Below are positions 1 to 6,554 of a stretch of 8,283 bases of DNA, piece by piece. The first letter of the stretch is position 1. Every line of letters begins with the position of its first letter. The translations under genes were made by a program, and so were the position numbers. The stretch is from the NCBI GenBank assembly GCA_964403465.1, contig CAYOFY010000069.1:1-8283 (forward strand), read 5' to 3'. The stretch is from JAFGKM01 sp964403465. Lineage in GTDB: Bacteria; Ratteibacteria; UBA8468; B48-G9; JAFGKM01. The notes under the pieces were generated by a model, which saw nothing but the letters and a program-made list of their open reading frames with translations, did no database searches and was not told where the DNA came from.

Positions 1-659
1 ACATAGGTGAAGTCGCGCTTCTGCGAACCGTCGCCGAAGACGGTTATCTTCTTTCCCTCGTCTATGAGTTTGATGAACTTGAAGACGCTCATATCCGGTC
101 GGCCCGCAGGCCCGTAAACGGTGAAATACCGGAAAACGGTCACGTCAATGCCGTACAGGTAATGGTACGTGTAGCATATGGATTCAGCCGACTTCTTTGA
201 TGCCGCGTATGGCGAAATCGGCTTGTTCACGGCAAGTTCCTCGTCAAAAGGCATCTCCTCTCCCGCGTAAACCGAGGAGGTGGATGAAAGAATGAATTTC
301 CTGATGGATTGCTCTTTTGAGATTTCAAGCAGGTTGAGCGTTCCCGTGAGGTTTGACCTGAAATATATGAAAGGGTCCTTGATGCTTGCGCGCACGCCGG
401 CCCTTGCCGCAAGGTTTATTATCGCATCCGGCGAGAAATCCTTTACTATATCGCGTATCTCGGGGGAAGAGATATCCTGTTTCACGAAAGTGAAATTCCC
501 GTGTTGCCTGAGTTGCGAGAGACGCCACTCCTTGAGGCGGATGTCGTAATAATCGTTAATCTCGTCTATCCCCAGCACGCGGGATTTCTGCCGGAGAAGC
601 AATTCCCCGACCTTGCTGCCGATAAATCCGCAGCAGCCGGTCAGAAGTATCTTTTCCAT
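1..659 (-). CDS. NAD-dependent sugar-nucleotide epimerase, UDP-glucuronate 4-epimerase-like (3' end missing)
   Basis: This is an extended short-chain dehydrogenase that would epimerise a UDP-sugar (UDP-glucuronate or a relative) in the cytoplasm for cell-surface polysaccharide. The first 219 residues are present and the left window edge removes the rest; the family is usually about 310-350 residues. Visible are the Rossmann motif TGCCGFIG (residues 7-14), the acidic end of beta-2 (D32 in GIDEINDYYD), LAARAGVR (83-90), the active-site SSTSSVYAG (125-133) and the catalytic pair Y151-x3-K155 in PYAASKK. FRYFTVYGPAGRPDM (176-190) and GDGSQKRDF (209-217) bind the nucleotide sugar. LGIDEINDYYD and GRPDM favour the glucuronate epimerase group, but UDP-glucose 4-epimerase or a dehydratase-like member is possible. 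The ATG at 657-659 follows AGGGG seven bases upstream. The gene lies 23 bases after radC and is probably the last visible gene of the leftward operon. Confidence 0.9.
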   Translation of the reverse strand, partial: MEKILLTGCCGFIGSKVGELLLRQKSRVLGIDEINDYYDIRLKEWRLSQLRQHGNFTFVKQDISSPEIRDIVKDFSPDAIINLAARAGVRASIKDPFIYFRSNLTGTLNLLEISKEQSIRKFILSSTSSVYAGEEMPFDEELAVNKPISPYAASKKSAESICYTYHYLYGIDVTVFRYFTVYGPAGRPDMSVFKFIKLIDEGKKITVFGDGSQKRDFTY

Positions 660-682
660 AATTTTTCCCCTGGCTTCGTTCT

Positions 683-1399
683 TCAGACTGCCCCGTCCAT
701 CAGGCCGTGGTCGGCGAAACTGTAATACCGGTTATCTCCTATTATTATATGGTCAAGAACCTTTATGTTCAAAATACCGCCTGCCTCCACGAGTGTCCTG
801 GTGAATTCCCTGTCCTCCCGGCTCGGTTCCGGGTCACCGGAAGGATGGTTGTGGGCGCAGATGACGGAGGCGGAAAAATTTTCCACCCCTTTCTGGAATA
901 TCTCTCTTATAATCGGGTTTGCCTGGTTTACGGTGCCGTCTTCAATCTCTTCTATTCCCATTATCCTGTTCTTGGAGTCAAGCAGGAATACCTTGAATAC
1001 CTCTTTTTTCAGATCTCGCATACGCGGCATTATGAAACCGACCACATCCTCCGGTTTTGATATCTTTGGTTTTTCCTCCCTCATCTCAGTTTCCCTGAAT
1101 CTTCTCCCTATCTCCAGGGCTGCTTTTATCTGGCAGAGTTTTGCATCACCGAGCCCCTTTATCTCTTTCCACTTCTTGATGCTCGTGTGGCTCATGTTGC
1201 GGAAGGTTCCGAATTTCTGCAGTATCTTTCTTGCGATGTCAACGGCGCTTTCACCCTTCATTCCGGTTCGCAGAAGTATGGCGAGGAGTTCTGTGTCCGA
1301 GAGGGTATGCTCTCCGTACTTCAGCAGTTTCTCGCGCGGTTTTTCGTCGTCAGGCCAGTTCTTTATTGAATTCCCGTAGTTTTTCATAGGTGCTCGCAT
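683..1399 (-). CDS. radC: RadC family JAMM/MPN+ protein
   Basis: The gene encodes 238 residues, full length for RadC (about 220-240). An N-terminal UPF0758 helix-hairpin-helix region comes first (TLSDTELLAILLRTG at 32-46, GLGDAKLCQIKAALEIGRR at 82-100). The C-terminal JAMM domain follows, with the metal-binding H183-N-H185-x7-S193-x2-D196 (HNHPSGDPEPSRED) and the closing DHIIIGDNRYYSF. The fold is that of zinc metallo-isopeptidases. The old 'DNA repair' label is poorly supported experimentally and the true cellular role is uncertain. The first ATG at 1399 lies 5 bases after the DUF1614 stop; a second ATG at 1387 (234 residues) is almost as good, and neither has a clear Shine-Dalgarno, so translation is probably coupled. 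The stop is at 683-685. Nothing looks degenerate. Confidence 0.95.
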   Translation of the reverse strand: MRAPMKNYGNSIKNWPDDEKPREKLLKYGEHTLSDTELLAILLRTGMKGESAVDIARKILQKFGTFRNMSHTSIKKWKEIKGLGDAKLCQIKAALEIGRRFRETEMREEKPKISKPEDVVGFIMPRMRDLKKEVFKVFLLDSKNRIMGIEEIEDGTVNQANPIIREIFQKGVENFSASVICAHNHPSGDPEPSREDREFTRTLVEAGGILNIKVLDHIIIGDNRYYSFADHGLMDGAV

Positions 1400-1404
1400 A
1401 AGGG

Positions 1405-2067
1405 TCAGGCCAGCAGCGCGGATATGATGCCGACCAGAAAGATGCCGTCATATACTCCGGCGCCCCCGATACTCATGACTCCCGGGTACCCGCCAAGATG
1501 CGGCAGGTTCATAATATCCGCTCCTATCAGCACGCCGAGCACTCCCGAGATGTATGCCACGGGTATCTTGTTGCCGGGCGAAAGGATGAACGCGAGGGCA
1601 ACGGCTGCAATGGGGGGGATGAGGGAAGGGATTGCTATCCCCATCCCGGGGACCACGCGGGATATATGGAAACATATGACGGTGGTGATTATTGTGGCAA
1701 AGAAGGCAGGAAGCAGGGGCGTTCTCGGAAGAAGGTATATGCACAGGAGCAGGGGGATTATGCATCCGCCAAGGTTTATGGCTATTATCTGCCTTGTGTT
1801 TTCAACAGTCATCCCGAAAGGATTAAAGAATCCCGGGGCAGGCATTGCGTGATGGGCGGGGAAGATGGTTGCCTCCCTTGCATATACGGGGATGTTGATA
1901 AGGCTGCCGGCAAGGGACATGAAGAATATCAGAAGGGCCATGCCCGGGGAAAGCCCTATCTTGCCCAGGGCCAGTCTGATTATTTCAATCTGGATGATGA
2001 AAAAGAAAATCGGCAGAAGCAGTATGAGAAACAGCAGGAGGATGATGGAAAACGGCAGGAATATCAT
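1405..2067 (-). CDS. DUF1614 family integral membrane protein
   Basis: This 220-residue protein is very hydrophobic, with about seven membrane segments near residues 3-25, 42-60, 94-113, 118-135, 147-163, 168-185 and 205-219. The C-terminal glycine-rich stretch GGYPGVMSIGGAGVYDGIF (192-210) is what I associate with DUF1614; LIGADIMNLPHL just before it also fits. No function is established for the family. The invariant-looking Asp residues in the membrane (D184, D207) and the His pair at 72-73 are candidates for ion or proton handling, which is only inference. The ATG (2065-2067) overlaps the TGA of the upstream oxidoreductase beta gene (ATGA), so the two are probably translationally coupled. 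It sits where some oxidoreductase clusters carry the gamma subunit, but it has no resemblance to that subunit. Confidence 0.8.
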   Translation of the reverse strand: MIFLPFSIILLLFLILLLPIFFFIIQIEIIRLALGKIGLSPGMALLIFFMSLAGSLINIPVYAREATIFPAHHAMPAPGFFNPFGMTVENTRQIIAINLGGCIIPLLLCIYLLPRTPLLPAFFATIITTVICFHISRVVPGMGIAIPSLIPPIAAVALAFILSPGNKIPVAYISGVLGVLIGADIMNLPHLGGYPGVMSIGGAGVYDGIFLVGIISALLA

Positions 2068-2822
2068 TTATCGGCTCCCCTGTCCTTGTATACCCCCACA
2101 GGGAAATAAGCGGCCATTTTCGTACGTATCCACTCAAATGACTGCGAAGGCGACATCTTCCAGTTTGTGGGACAGTTTGAAAGAATTTCGACGAGGGAAA
2201 ATCCTTTGTTTTCCATCTGGTAGGTGAAGGCTTTCTTTATCGCCTGTTTTGTTTTCATGACGTCCTGGACCGAGTCTATCTTTGTCCTTTCAAGATATGC
2301 GGTTCCGTCTATCGTGGCAAGGAGTTCGCAGACCTTCAGCGGGAACCCGTGTATGGCGATATCCCTGCCTTTTGTCGTCGTGGTTGTCCTCTGCCCCGGC
2401 AGCGTTGTGGGTGCCATCTGTCCCTTCGTCATCCCGTAAATGCCGTTGTTGACGAAAACGACCGTGATGTTTTCCCCTCTCGCCGCTGCATGGATAATCT
2501 CCGCAGTCCCGATGGCCGCCAGGTCGCCGTCTCCCTGGTAGGTGAAGACAATCCTGTCCGGCAGTGAGCGCTTTATCCCCGTGGCGACAGCAGGCGGTCT
2601 TCCGTGCGCCGCCTCCGTGACGTCAAAATTGAAATAGTCGTATGCCAGAACGGCACAGCCGACAGGAGCGATGCCTATTGTCTTCCCCCTTATGCCGAGT
2701 TCGTCAATCACCTCTGCCACAAGCCTCTGTATGATGCCGTGTCCGCAACCCGGGCAGTAGATTGTAATATCGTCGGTCATGCTCTCGGGTTTCCTGTAAA
2801 TGTATCTCAACTCTTTTTCCAT
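2064..2822 (-). CDS. vorA: 2-oxoacid:ferredoxin oxidoreductase, beta (TPP-binding) subunit
   Basis: The beta subunit holds thiamine diphosphate and the proximal iron-sulfur cluster of enzymes that oxidatively decarboxylate a 2-oxoacid to acyl-CoA with reduction of ferredoxin. The length of 252 residues is normal. Four cysteines fit a [4Fe-4S] site: C23 and C26 in YCPGCGHG, C56 in APVGCAV and C217 in SNCPTNW. The TPP/Mg motif is QGDGDLAAIG (96-105) with VNNGIYGMTKGQ (124-135) closing it. These motifs match the 2-oxoisovalerate/2-oxoglutarate branch better than pyruvate enzymes, but the substrate cannot be fixed from sequence. The ATG is 10 bases after the alpha-subunit stop and a GAGGA lies rather far upstream, so coupling with alpha is likely. 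The Vor letters for alpha and beta differ between organisms; here vorA means the TPP subunit. Confidence 0.9.
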   Translation of the reverse strand: MEKELRYIYRKPESMTDDITIYCPGCGHGIIQRLVAEVIDELGIRGKTIGIAPVGCAVLAYDYFNFDVTEAAHGRPPAVATGIKRSLPDRIVFTYQGDGDLAAIGTAEIIHAAARGENITVVFVNNGIYGMTKGQMAPTTLPGQRTTTTTKGRDIAIHGFPLKVCELLATIDGTAYLERTKIDSVQDVMKTKQAIKKAFTYQMENKGFSLVEILSNCPTNWKMSPSQSFEWIRTKMAAYFPVGVYKDRGADK

Positions 2823-2832
2823 GGATGCAGTT

Positions 2833-3873
2833 CTATATCCTCTTTATTTCTTTGAGGATTTCCTCGGGCGTGGGGACCCCCCCGCCCGGTCTTCCGTAGA
2901 AGAAGATGCGCGAGGTATTCTTTACCGCGATTTTCACGTCGTCAAGCATCTGTCCGCAGTTCATCTCCACGACAAGTATCTTCCTGACCTTTTCCGCCAT
3001 GTTCCGCAACGGTTCCAGGGGATATGGCCAGAGCGATACGGGTCTGAAAAGCCCGGCCTTGATACCTTTCTCCCTCGCCATCCTGATCGCTTCAAGCGTT
3101 ATCCTTGCGCATGTGCCGAAACTGACCACGAGAAGGTCCATGTCCGAGCACATGTATGTATTGTATATCTGTTCCCGCTCGCTGATTCGCTGGTATTTCC
3201 TTGCCAGTTTCCAGTTGTGGGTTTCAAGAACTCCCGGCGCAAGGAACAGGGATTTGATGGAATGGGCCTTCCTCCCCCTGCACCCGGTAAGAGCCCACTT
3301 TTTCCCGGGCAGACGCTTTTTCCCCGTGAGCAGTTCTACCGGCTCCATCATCTGTGCGAGCATCCCGTCCGCCAGGACAAGGACAGGATTCCTGTACTTA
3401 TCGGCAAGGTCGAAGGCAAGATACGTGAAGTCATAAACCTCCTGCACGCTCCACGGAGCCAGGGTAATCGTCCGATAGTCTCCGTGGCCGCCGCCCCTTG
3501 TGGACTGGAAGTAGTCCGACTGGCTGGGCGTCACGTCTCCAAGTCCCGGCCCGCCCCTGTTCATGTTCACTATGACGGCAGGCAGTTCACATCCCGCGAG
3601 GTAGGAGATACCCTCCTGTTTCAGGGAAATCCCCGGGGATGAGGAGGAAGTCATGGCTCTTGCGCCTGCCACCGCCGCGCCAAAAACCATGTTTATCGCG
3701 GAGACTTCGCTTTCCGCCTGGATAAAAACACCTCCTGATTCAGGCATCCGCTCGCTCATGTATTCGGGGAACCTGTTCTGCGGAGTTATCGGATATCCTG
3801 CATAGAAGGAGCAGCCGGCTCTTATGGCTCCTTCGGCCGAGGCTTTACAACCGGATAGAATGACCTTTTTCAT
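2833..3873 (-). CDS. vorB: 2-oxoacid:ferredoxin oxidoreductase, alpha subunit (VorB type)
   Basis: The protein has 346 residues, the usual size for a separate alpha subunit. Domain I has YAGYPITPQN (24-33), the strictly conserved substrate and pyrimidine-side motif, then FIQAESEVSAINMVFGAA (50-67), MTSSSSPGISLKQEG (74-88) and RGGPGLGDVTPSQSDYFQ (106-123). GGGHGDYR and LADGMLAQMMEP follow. Domain II (about 245-346) has the LLVVSFGTCAR strand and ends in GRPGGGVPTPEEI. These motifs are close to those of 3-methyl-2-oxobutanoate dehydrogenase VorB, which makes branched-chain acyl-CoA; 2-oxoglutarate is an alternative substrate. The N-terminal motif reads SGCKASAEGAI where relatives usually have GNxAxAEGAI. 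The ATG at 3871-3873 has GAGG four bases upstream. It carries no fused gamma domain and no ferredoxin gene lies next to it. It is 52 bases downstream of the lipoprotein gene. Confidence 0.9.
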   Translation of the reverse strand: MKKVILSGCKASAEGAIRAGCSFYAGYPITPQNRFPEYMSERMPESGGVFIQAESEVSAINMVFGAAVAGARAMTSSSSPGISLKQEGISYLAGCELPAVIVNMNRGGPGLGDVTPSQSDYFQSTRGGGHGDYRTITLAPWSVQEVYDFTYLAFDLADKYRNPVLVLADGMLAQMMEPVELLTGKKRLPGKKWALTGCRGRKAHSIKSLFLAPGVLETHNWKLARKYQRISEREQIYNTYMCSDMDLLVVSFGTCARITLEAIRMAREKGIKAGLFRPVSLWPYPLEPLRNMAEKVRKILVVEMNCGQMLDDVKIAVKNTSRIFFYGRPGGGVPTPEEILKEIKRI

Positions 3874-3925
3874 TACACCTCTGTTTTATAGCCACTGAAA
3901 CAAGTTCAGCGTGACGGAACAACTG

Positions 3926-4474
3926 TCATTTCCTGTACCATTCTTCAGCCTGGATCCATGTGCCTGCCGGAGAATACTTTTTCATGGTGTCGGCAAAAAT
4001 CCTTTTGAACTTTTCCACTTCGCCGGGAGCCACATTATTGATCCTGACCAGTTCATCCATCATTATCTTCCTCTGCGCATTTTCATCGGTCACCAGTTTT
4101 TTCACCCTTGCCGCTTTCGTGCTGTCTGACGGAAGTGACCTGACCACAACAGAGAAGGCGTTTGTCTCGCCGATGCAACCCTCTTTCTTGAAACTGTCCA
4201 GTTCTTCCCGCCATCCATCCATCTTCTGCTTTGCCTCCCTGATGACAGGGGAATCTGTCTGTATGTCTTTCTTTACCTCCACCGCTTCCTGGGCATACGC
4301 GGGAACGGCAAACAATATTCCCTTCAGCCTGCTTACCGGCGCACCCTTGGATGGGGGCGCAAGAAGGTCCTCGGCGGCCTTCTGTATCTTCTCCTCGGGA
4401 AATGTGACATAAACGTTGACGACTGCGCATCCTGCCAGAAATGCCGCCAGTATGACTAACATCGTACTTTTCAT
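3926..4474 (-). CDS. DUF1318 (YdbL-like) lipoprotein
   Basis: This 182-residue protein has a short lipoprotein signal: MKSTMLVILAAFLAGC with lipobox L13-A-G-C16. Mature protein would be lipidated at C16 and face the periplasm. Straight after the Cys comes VNVYVTFPEEKIQKAAEDLL (19-38), which I associate with DUF1318/YdbL proteins. The C-terminal half also fits: a charged helix (78-97), IGETN (101-105), LVTDENAQRKIMMDELVRINNV (127-148) and the end motif SPAGTWIQAEEW (168-179). The function is unknown; in enterobacteria ydbL sits with the intermembrane protein gene ydbH. A second hydrophobic stretch (50-61, ending AYAQ) resembles a signal cleavage site in mid-protein. The ATG has a strong AAAGGAG six bases upstream (4481-4487) and a good promoter lies further up. 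It is the first gene of the leftward operon. The family call is from memory of the motifs, without a search. Confidence 0.68.
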   Translation of the reverse strand: MKSTMLVILAAFLAGCAVVNVYVTFPEEKIQKAAEDLLAPPSKGAPVSRLKGILFAVPAYAQEAVEVKKDIQTDSPVIREAKQKMDGWREELDSFKKEGCIGETNAFSVVVRSLPSDSTKAARVKKLVTDENAQRKIMMDELVRINNVAPGEVEKFKRIFADTMKKYSPAGTWIQAEEWYRK

Positions 4475-4480
4475 TTCTCG

Positions 4481-4487
4481 CTCCTTT
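4481..4487 (-). promoter_or_regulatory. Strong ribosome binding site of the lipoprotein gene
   Basis: On the minus strand AAAGGAG stands six bases before the ATG at 4474. It is the best Shine-Dalgarno in the window and fixes the start of the lipoprotein at MKSTM. Confidence 0.7.
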
Positions 4488-4510
4488 CCCCCGGTTTATC
4501 CTTCGCAATG

Positions 4511-4545
4511 ACAAACGCGGGAACGGGGGTGCATTCACCGTTTGT
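4511..4545. repeat. Seven-base inverted repeat at the predicted start of the leftward transcript
   Basis: ACAAACG (4511-4517) and CGTTTGT (4539-4545) are perfect inverted copies separated by 21 bases. The right arm ends at the -10 box of the leftward promoter and covers the predicted start site. It could be a repressor site or a leader hairpin; with arms this short, chance is possible. Confidence 0.3.
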
Positions 4546-4574
4546 ATTTTACCTCATTTCAATTCGCATAGCAA
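4546..4574 (-). promoter_or_regulatory. Putative sigma-70-type promoter of the leftward operon
   Basis: On the minus strand TTGCTA (4569-4574, 4 of 6 matches to TTGACA) is followed by a 17-base spacer and TAAAAT (4546-4551, 5 of 6 matches to TATAAT). Transcription would begin near 4539, giving a leader of about 65 bases before the lipoprotein ATG. This is the only clear promoter candidate I find for the leftward genes. Confidence 0.5.
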
Positions 4575-4617
4575 CCGTTTCTCATACCGAAGTCTGAAAA
4601 AATCCCGCAATCGCGGT

Positions 4618-4634
4618 TAAATTTGCAAAATTTA
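4618..4634. promoter_or_regulatory. Perfect AT-rich palindrome, candidate operator for the GGDEF gene
   Basis: TAAATTT, a GCA centre and AAATTTA form a perfect 7+3+7 inverted repeat. It overlaps the TTGCAA box proposed as the -35 element of the rightward promoter, a position where a bound dimer would block RNA polymerase. No regulator gene for it is visible here. AT-rich DNA produces palindromes by chance more often than average, which lowers confidence. Confidence 0.45.
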
Positions 4635-4651
4635 CGAAAAAAAAATAATAT
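4623..4651 (+). promoter_or_regulatory. Putative promoter of the rightward operon
   Basis: TTGCAA (4623-4628) is followed by 17 bases, including a run of nine A (4637-4645), and then TAATAT (4646-4651). Each box matches consensus at four of six positions. The start site would fall at about 4657-4659, on or next to the ATG at 4659, so the message may be leaderless. This agrees with the lack of a Shine-Dalgarno there. Confidence 0.4.
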
Positions 4652-4658
4652 ATTGGTT

Positions 4659-5897
4659 ATGTGGAAGAACAGGATATTCATAATAACGGAGGTATTGTTA
4701 TTTCTTGTCGTGACCGGGACGATGATATTCACCATATCGTGGCTGGAGCCGGTTACCCCGTTCAGGCATACGCTGAGAATAGTATTCCCCCTGCTTCTCA
4801 TCACCTATTTCTTCCTTTTCCTTGTTTTCAGAATCATAAGTTTTTATTATCACCAGCTTTCCAATCAGAAAAGACTCGTTGAAGAACTCAATACGGCGTT
4901 CATGAAACTGGGGGCGAAGTTGAGTGCGGACGATATCCTGAAGCAGAGTCTTGAGACACTTATGGATTTCTGCAAGGGGACTACCGGCGCCATGCTGGTG
5001 CTGGATGAACAGCTGAGGCAGTATACCTCAGGAGAGATATTCACGCTCAACATCAACACATCCCTCAATAATAATTATGTGGAGAGCGACGGGAAGAAAC
5101 ACTATCTGCTCACGTTTTTTCCTGCCAGTATTCCCCAGACGGTTGACAGCAGGATAAGGGAGATTCTGCCCAGATACGATTTTGATAAATGCAAGACAGT
5201 CATAGTAATCCCGCTGGTCGGGAAAGAAAGGATAAGGACGGTGGCAATAGTGGGAGTCACCGGAATGTCAAGGAAGGGATCCGCCAAGATATTTGAGGAC
5301 ATGAAAAGCGTACTGGACATATTCCTCAGGCAACTGAACATAGAGATTGAAAACGCCATGCTGCACGAGGAGATTAACAAGGCGTCAATAACGGATACTC
5401 TTACCCGGCTTTATAACAGGAGGTATTTCAACAAGAGGGCCCAGGAGGAATTTGCCAAGGCCAGGAGAATGGGCTTCCCCGTTTCCATCATGATTTCTGA
5501 CCTGGACAATTTCAAGAACTATGTTGATACGTATGGACATCCCCTGGGAGACATCATCCTTGCCGAGGTTGCTTCGGTGGTAAGCGGAACAATGAGGGAA
5601 AGCGATATGGTCTGCAGATTCGGCGGCGACGAGCTTGCCTACCTCCTGCCTTTTACCTCAAGCGTTGAGGCAAGAGCCCTGGGAGAAAGAATAAGAAAGG
5701 GTGTATCGCAGTATGTTTTCCTCAAGAATGATATTGAGAAGGCCGTACATATAACGCTGAGCATCGGAATTGCAAGTTTCCCTGAACACGGCCAGAAGGA
5801 AGACGAAGTGGTGGGCAAGGCAGACCACGCCCTGTTCACTTCAAAAAACAACGGGAAAAACAGGATCTCCATATACGAGGAAAACAAAGGGGGATAA
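4659..5897 (+). CDS. Membrane-bound GAF-GGDEF protein, variant diguanylate cyclase
   Basis: GGDEF enzymes join two GTP into cyclic di-GMP. Residue numbers here count from an upstream in-frame TTG (4623); starting at the ATG (4659, number 13) gives 412 residues. I prefer the ATG because the TTG lies inside the promoter and palindrome. Two membrane helices (about 18-40 and 51-73) are followed by a short helix, a GAF-like sensor domain (about 84-245) and the GGDEF domain (about 255-418). Present are DTLTRLYNRRYF, D293 of the metal site, GHPLGD with D310, GGDE (334-337) and an intact inhibitory site R325-x2-D328. Two positions are unusual: V301 stands where PleD-type enzymes have the guanine-contacting Asn (FKxxND reads FKNYVD), and GGDEL replaces GGDEF. 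It may be inactive, have altered specificity, or act only as a nucleotide sensor. Its TAA directly abuts the next ATG. Confidence 0.92.
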   Translation: MWKNRIFIITEVLLFLVVTGTMIFTISWLEPVTPFRHTLRIVFPLLLITYFFLFLVFRIISFYYHQLSNQKRLVEELNTAFMKLGAKLSADDILKQSLETLMDFCKGTTGAMLVLDEQLRQYTSGEIFTLNINTSLNNNYVESDGKKHYLLTFFPASIPQTVDSRIREILPRYDFDKCKTVIVIPLVGKERIRTVAIVGVTGMSRKGSAKIFEDMKSVLDIFLRQLNIEIENAMLHEEINKASITDTLTRLYNRRYFNKRAQEEFAKARRMGFPVSIMISDLDNFKNYVDTYGHPLGDIILAEVASVVSGTMRESDMVCRFGGDELAYLLPFTSSVEARALGERIRKGVSQYVFLKNDIEKAVHITLSIGIASFPEHGQKEDEVVGKADHALFTSKNNGKNRISIYEENKGG

Positions 5898-6497
5898 ATG
5901 TTCAGGCAGGAAATTCTCTTAACCCTGGTTAACGCGGTTATAGCGCTGGTGATGCTTACCCTGTCGGTTATCATGCTAAGAATCAGCAGGAAAAAATTCT
6001 TTTTCGCCATATTACTTTCCGCCATATACCTTGCCGTTGACGGTTACTACGCTTACCTGACTTTTTTTGTTGAACGTCCCTCCATCATGGAAACACAGGT
6101 AATCAAGCACCAACCGCCTTCCAATCCTGAACAGGGCGCCGAAGAGATGGCAGGAGAGAAAGGCGTCGCTCCCGAACCGGATTTCCAGGTGATAATACTG
6201 ACCGGCAGCAACACTTTCATGGTCGCCCCCGAAGACGAACTGGAGGTAAAGAAAAACATAAAGTTCCAGATCAAGGGAGTTGTATGTCCGTCGGGCAACA
6301 AAGAGAATATCAGGGCGGACCTCAAGGGGTTTGTCGGCAATGCGAGATTCAACGACAACCAGGATATCGGTTACCAGATTACTTATGACAGGATAATGAA
6401 ACGCTGGGCGATTGAGGGAGAAAGGGACAAGTATGAAATCGTGGTGAAGGACGGGGACAGAAAACTGGGGAGCGTATACGTCAGGTTTATTGACTGA
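5898..6497 (+). CDS. Unrecognised two-helix membrane protein cotranscribed with the GGDEF gene
   Basis: I do not recognise this 199-residue protein. It has two N-terminal hydrophobic helices (about 7-28 and 33-57) separated by a basic turn (RISRKK), a Pro/Glu-rich linker (about 60-95), and a soluble domain (96-199) of alternating hydrophobic strands such as FQVIILTG, IKFQIKGVV, YEIVVKDG and GSVYVRFID, which suggests a beta-rich fold. By the positive-inside rule the RISRKK turn is cytoplasmic, which would put the C-terminal domain outside the membrane. The ATG follows the GGDEF stop with no gap (TAAATG), and AAAGGGGG lies just upstream, so the two are very likely made together. A role as an extracytoplasmic partner of the GGDEF protein is inference from position alone. 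Confidence 0.82.
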   Translation: MFRQEILLTLVNAVIALVMLTLSVIMLRISRKKFFFAILLSAIYLAVDGYYAYLTFFVERPSIMETQVIKHQPPSNPEQGAEEMAGEKGVAPEPDFQVIILTGSNTFMVAPEDELEVKKNIKFQIKGVVCPSGNKENIRADLKGFVGNARFNDNQDIGYQITYDRIMKRWAIEGERDKYEIVVKDGDRKLGSVYVRFID

Positions 6498-6535
6498 TGC
6501 CGGCCCGGCTCAGGGCGCATCCCCTCCCGGCCCAT

Positions 6536-6554
6536 TCTCCTGCCAGGAGGTTTT
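6536..6554 (+). terminator. Weak hairpin with short T run between the membrane protein and tmk
   Basis: TCTCCT, a GCC loop and AGGAGG (5 Watson-Crick pairs and one wobble) are followed by TTTT. This resembles a weak intrinsic terminator or attenuator in the 103-base gap before tmk. A three-base loop and four T are marginal, so partial read-through is likely if it works at all. The gap shows nothing else. Confidence 0.3.

Noticed and set aside
765..1379. Long open frame on the plus strand opposite radC
   Set aside because: It is antisense to a gene with clear RadC motifs, has a serine/phenylalanine-rich shadow composition and no recognisable domain.
2800..3642. 280-codon open frame on the plus strand opposite the oxidoreductase alpha gene
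   Set aside because: Its His/Pro/Arg-rich translation is typical of an antisense shadow; the minus-strand gene has strong family motifs.
3874..3925. Possible hairpin CTGAA/TTCAG between the lipoprotein and alpha genes as a terminator
   Set aside because: Only five pairs and no T run on the minus strand after it; no reason to break the operon there.
4623..4658. TTG start giving 12 extra residues on the GGDEF protein
   Set aside because: No Shine-Dalgarno, and the TTG lies within the promoter-like box and palindrome; the ATG at 4659 puts the first membrane helix at a normal distance from the start.
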